From: Desulfobulbus sp.
Lineage (GTDB): Bacteria; Desulfobacterota; Desulfobulbia; Desulfobulbales; Desulfobulbaceae
NCBI GenBank assembly: GCA_011051825.1
Contig: DRKH01000492.1
Span: 1-20,051, forward strand
Length of the DNA stretch: 20,051 nucleotides
Reading direction: 5' to 3'
Both the position numbers and the translations under genes were made by a program. The notes below the pieces were generated by a model. That model had not been told where the DNA came from. It worked only from the letters and a program-made list of their open reading frames with translations, and ran no database searches. How positions within the stretch are numbered: the stretch's first letter is position 1; each line of letters starts with the position of its first letter. Shown piece after piece: positions 18,080 to 20,051 of this stretch.

Positions 18080-19290
18080 ACGGGGTGCAACGTCTTGCAG
18101 AGTTGCCCAGCCTGAAGGAAATTTCCGAAATTATCCTCGCAGAGGGCAGGGCCGGGCAACTGATCCTTTTTTCCATCCCTGATTGGGATATTTGGAATAA
18201 ATGGAGGGAATATTTGCTGCAGGCCTTGAAGAATCGTCTTCTGGAACGTGGTGAGGAGACCTTCTGGCAAACCTTGCAGGCAGATACCATCCAAGATAAT
18301 CCCCATGAGTTGATCTGTGACTATCTGGCTCTACCGCAACCGGCCGGTCAGGATGAACTGCTAACTGCCCCAGCCAATGAGCAACCCCTCATCATTGAAC
18401 TGGACTGCGGCGGGAAATCACTTGGTAACGGTTGGCGGGATTTTATTGTCAGAACGGCCCGCTATTTTCGGGTGAGTGATAGCGTCCATTCTTGTCGCTG
18501 TATTTGCATTTTTGTTCTCTCCCCGGCTGAGTTGCCGCCGGTCCCGACCGATGCGGGCCTGCGTTGTTTCGCCTTTTGGAACCCGCTCAGGTGGGAAGAG
18601 GCCAGATTAATTGCCGCTGATGCGGTACAGGAGCACGACAACGTGCTTGCCCGGGCCTGGCAGATTAGCAGTTACTCGGGCGCAGCCAACGCCGACCCGG
18701 ATATCCTGGCCCGGCTTACCAGAAATGTGCCTCAATCTTTACGAGAGATCAGAGAACAACTCAATTCCTGTCGAAAGCAGAAATCTTCATCGCCAAATGT
18801 CCCGACAGCAGCAAAGCGTTTCTATACCGAACTGCGTTGGAACGTGCCCGCAGGACTCGTTGATATCTGGTTGGGGGGATGCCTGCTGGGCAACACCCTT
18901 GACCGTGGAGCTATCATTCCCTGGAATCGCGTATCTGAAAAAAAATTCGACAAAATATTGAATCGGTCCGTGTGGAGGGAACAGGTGGCAGGGCTTTTCC
19001 CCCTGCTTATGGAGATCACCTATTATGTCGCGGAAGAGGTAACTCGGCGCAAGGGAGATAGCTGGAAAAGATATCTTGGAGGCAATAACGAATACAAGGC
19101 CATCTCCGAACCGGGGGATATCCTCACGGTTTTTCACAGGCATAGGTACCAGTTGGGTCGCTTGCCCGATAAACTTTACAATCTTCTGCAACAATTGCGG
19201 AAGGTTCGCAACAAACTTGCACATCTTGAGCCGGTAGATCTCCATGAGGTGAACCAAATTTGGCGGCTCTTCCAGCAGATTCAGAAGTAA
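18076..19290 (+). CDS. Pseudo-ATPase/HEPN-motif protein (404 aa), candidate RNase effector
   Basis: Starts in an ATGA overlap with the upstream ATPase gene and lacks its own clear ribosome site, so translation is probably coupled. Residues ~15-220 resemble a degenerate ATPase or STAND fold: strands QLILFSIPD (28-36), PLIIELDCG (104-112), CRCICIFVLSPAEL (140-153) and the strand-to-helix turn FAFWNPLRWEEARLIAADA, with no Walker A. The C-terminal ~120 residues are helical and contain LRKVRNKLAHLEP, an R-x4-H motif (R378-N379...H383) typical of HEPN ribonucleases of the Swt1/RNA-targeting type. It is therefore a plausible RNA-cleaving toxin or effector held in check, or recruited, by the giant ATPase. 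The R-x4-H motif could also occur in a non-catalytic HEPN, so the RNase role is an inference. No transmembrane segment is evident. Confidence 0.82.
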   Translation: MNGVQRLAELPSLKEISEIILAEGRAGQLILFSIPDWDIWNKWREYLLQALKNRLLERGEETFWQTLQADTIQDNPHELICDYLALPQPAGQDELLTAPANEQPLIIELDCGGKSLGNGWRDFIVRTARYFRVSDSVHSCRCICIFVLSPAELPPVPTDAGLRCFAFWNPLRWEEARLIAADAVQEHDNVLARAWQISSYSGAANADPDILARLTRNVPQSLREIREQLNSCRKQKSSSPNVPTAAKRFYTELRWNVPAGLVDIWLGGCLLGNTLDRGAIIPWNRVSEKKFDKILNRSVWREQVAGLFPLLMEITYYVAEEVTRRKGDSWKRYLGGNNEYKAISEPGDILTVFHRHRYQLGRLPDKLYNLLQQLRKVRNKLAHLEPVDLHEVNQIWRLFQQIQK

Positions 19291-19631
19291 TCGATTGAGC
19301 CTGGATCGGAATGCCTTTCGTTTGTACATCAGGTCGCTGATCCTATCTCCATGCCAAAGAGGTGAGACTGGCCAATGGCAAGCGTTATTCTCTGTTTCAA
19401 TCCAAAAGAAGCGGAGTGCCGGGCTATAACAGGAAAGAAACCGCTAGGATGCTCAAGGAGGAGCCTGAAGCGGCTAAAGGACAAGAGTATCAACCAAAAA
19501 TGGGCGATAATTTTCTGGCTTCCCAGCGTTTCAAACGATACCCTCTGACGGCTTTTTTGACGGCTTTTAGTGGTCAGAAACGGCTTTTTTGTCTGAAAAA
19601 GTCAATAAAATCAAGTGGAATGCACACTGAT
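19291..19631. other. Right-end non-coding stretch of the island
   Basis: Between the last island gene and attR I see no convincing gene. A GTG-initiated frame from 19362 crosses straight through the displaced tRNA fragment, shows no family resemblance and has only a poorly spaced purine run before it. No terminator is visible directly after 19290. The distal part (19546-19588) carries short repeats described separately. The segment is probably the attP-proximal non-coding arm of the element plus gene debris. Confidence 0.5.
19546..19588 (+). repeat. Short direct repeats near attR (possible integrase arm sites)
   Basis: TGACGGCTTTT occurs at 19546-19556 and again at 19558-19568 with a 12-bp period, and AAACGGCTTTT follows at 19578-19588. 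They end 43 bp before the tRNA repeat and share its orientation. Integrase arm-type sites typically are short direct repeats at this kind of distance from the core, so this role is plausible, but it is inferred from position only. Confidence 0.4.
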
Positions 19632-19681
19632 CCGGCCTGTCACGCCGGAGGTCGCGAGTTCGAGTCTCGTCGGCCCCGCCA
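19632..19681 (+). repeat. attR: 50-bp direct repeat, copy 2 (displaced 3' half of tRNA-Asp)
   Basis: An exact copy of 96-145, covering anticodon arm, variable region, T-arm and acceptor 3' strand with CCA. There is no D-arm or 5' acceptor strand, so it cannot fold as a tRNA. It marks the right boundary of the island and is probably the original chromosomal 3' end of tRNA-Asp, since a terminator follows closely. Confidence 0.93.
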
Positions 19682-19691
19682 GCTCCATCAA

Positions 19692-19725
19692 GGGACTCAG
19701 CCTGTTTGGCTGGGTCCCTTTTTTT
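19692..19725 (+). terminator. Rho-independent terminator downstream of attR
   Basis: An 11-bp stem GGGACTCAGCC (19692-19702) pairs with GGCTGGGTCCC (19708-19718) with one G-U, around the loop TGTTT, and is followed by seven T. Lying 10 nt after the displaced tRNA end, it is most likely the native terminator of the tRNA-Val/tRNA-Asp operon before the island inserted. Confidence 0.88.
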
Positions 19726-19885
19726 ATGCCCGTGGGCGGTAGAGATAGGGGGTCCTGCAAAATAGTCGCACTCGCGGCAGGGCCCGCATCGATGGCGGAT
19801 TGCCGGCATTCACTGCAGGGCCTTTTCGGGCCAGGAGCAGGTGGGTGGGGCAGAGGGTGACGACGCCCGGGCGGGAATCAATAAA

Positions 19886-19912
19886 GGGGTGGCAGTCCAG
19901 GACTGTCACCCC
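19886..19912 (-). terminator. Probable terminator of the converging nrfD-like gene
   Basis: GGGGTGGCAG (19886-19895) and CTGTCACCCC (19903-19912) form a 10-bp stem with one mismatch and a 7-nt loop that can partly pair further. On the minus strand it is followed by TTTATT and lies about 40 nt past the stop codon of the partial gene. The T-run is short, so strength is uncertain. Confidence 0.6.
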
Positions 19913-19950
19913 TCTTTCTACCCGTTTGCCCTGTTTTCGGGCAATTGTCA

Positions 19951-20051
19951 CTACATCATGGGACCATAGCCTGAGAGCTGGCCGGCGTAGACCAGGGCAA
20001 ACCGAACCACCAGGCCGCCCACGAGCACGAGCACGGCGCTGGTATTCATGA
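19951..20051 (-). CDS. NrfD/PsrC-like membrane subunit, C-terminal end only (partial)
   Basis: A minus-strand frame entering from beyond the right edge and ending at TAG (19951-19953). The 32 visible residues (MNTSAVLVLVGGLVVRFALV, then YAGQLSGYGPMM) form a hydrophobic helix followed by VRFALVYAGQLS. This resembles the last transmembrane helix and tail of NrfD/PsrC family quinol-interacting subunits such as DsrP, QrcD and PsrC, which commonly end with a G-G-x-x-x-R-x-x-x-V-x-A-G-Q pattern. The Met at 20049 is most likely internal. It belongs to the host chromosome outside the island and would fit a respiratory complex of an anaerobe. Only the tail is visible, so the exact paralogue cannot be named. 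Confidence 0.65.
   Translation of the reverse strand, partial: MNTSAVLVLVGGLVVRFALVYAGQLSGYGPMM

Noticed and set aside
19362..19742. 126-aa GTG-initiated frame spanning attR
   Set aside because: It runs through the displaced tRNA-Asp fragment and into the following terminator, has only a weak purine run too close to the start codon, and shows no recognisable family, so it is probably chance.
1..20051. CRISPR array or cas genes
   Set aside because: No regularly spaced repeats of 24-40 bp and no Cas-like motifs were seen; the only repeats are the att sites, the IS66 pair, the MITE ends and the short attR-proximal repeats.

Overview
The window is a roughly 19.5 kb genomic island inserted at the 3' end of a tRNA-Asp gene, with a little host chromosome at each end. 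The host is probably a Desulfobacterota-type (deltaproteobacterial) bacterium. That is an inference from the moderately high GC of the flank, the IS66 and MNT/HEPN content, and the C-terminal tail of an NrfD/PsrC-like quinol-oxidoreductase membrane subunit at the right edge. None of these is decisive.

Left flank and junction: a 5'-truncated tRNA-Val(TAC) and a complete tRNA-Asp(GTC) at 69-145. The last 50 bp of tRNA-Asp (96-145) recur perfectly at 19632-19681, which defines attL and attR. Just inside attL come a strong terminator (198-241) and, on the minus strand, the decayed C-terminus of a tyrosine recombinase. It is frameshifted, and its catalytic tyrosine position reads Asp. No intact integrase is present, so the island looks stranded.

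Left island (about 460-2250), a scrap zone: a MNT-type nucleotidyltransferase antitoxin (mntA-like) with its HepT toxin reduced to about 33 codons by a premature stop and an IS66 junction. Two IS66 tnpC 3' remnants follow, joined end to end. The second carries a clean 191-bp MITE-like insertion with 23-bp inverted repeats and a perfect 9-bp target duplication.

Central island: two intact, overlapping genes (2257-5625, 1122 aa; 5622-11828, 2068 aa). Their size, order and helicase/DUF1998 content match a type III Druantia anti-phage system (DruH-DruE).

Right island: a second two-gene operon, also joined by an ATGA overlap. It encodes a ~2002-aa protein with a long helical N-terminus, a disordered linker, an intact STAND/ORC-like AAA ATPase module and a C-terminal region that looks like a degenerate second ATPase fold. 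Its partner is a 404-aa protein with a pseudo-ATPase-like N-terminus and a C-terminal HEPN-type R-x4-H motif. I do not recognise this pair as a named system. It is the best candidate in the window for an undescribed defence module: a large ATPase sensor or switch plus a HEPN RNase effector.

Right junction: about 340 bp without a convincing gene, holding three CGGCTTTT repeats about 45-85 bp from attR (possible integrase arm sites). Beyond attR lie the terminator that presumably belonged to the original tRNA-Asp, and a converging partial nrfD-like gene with its own terminator.
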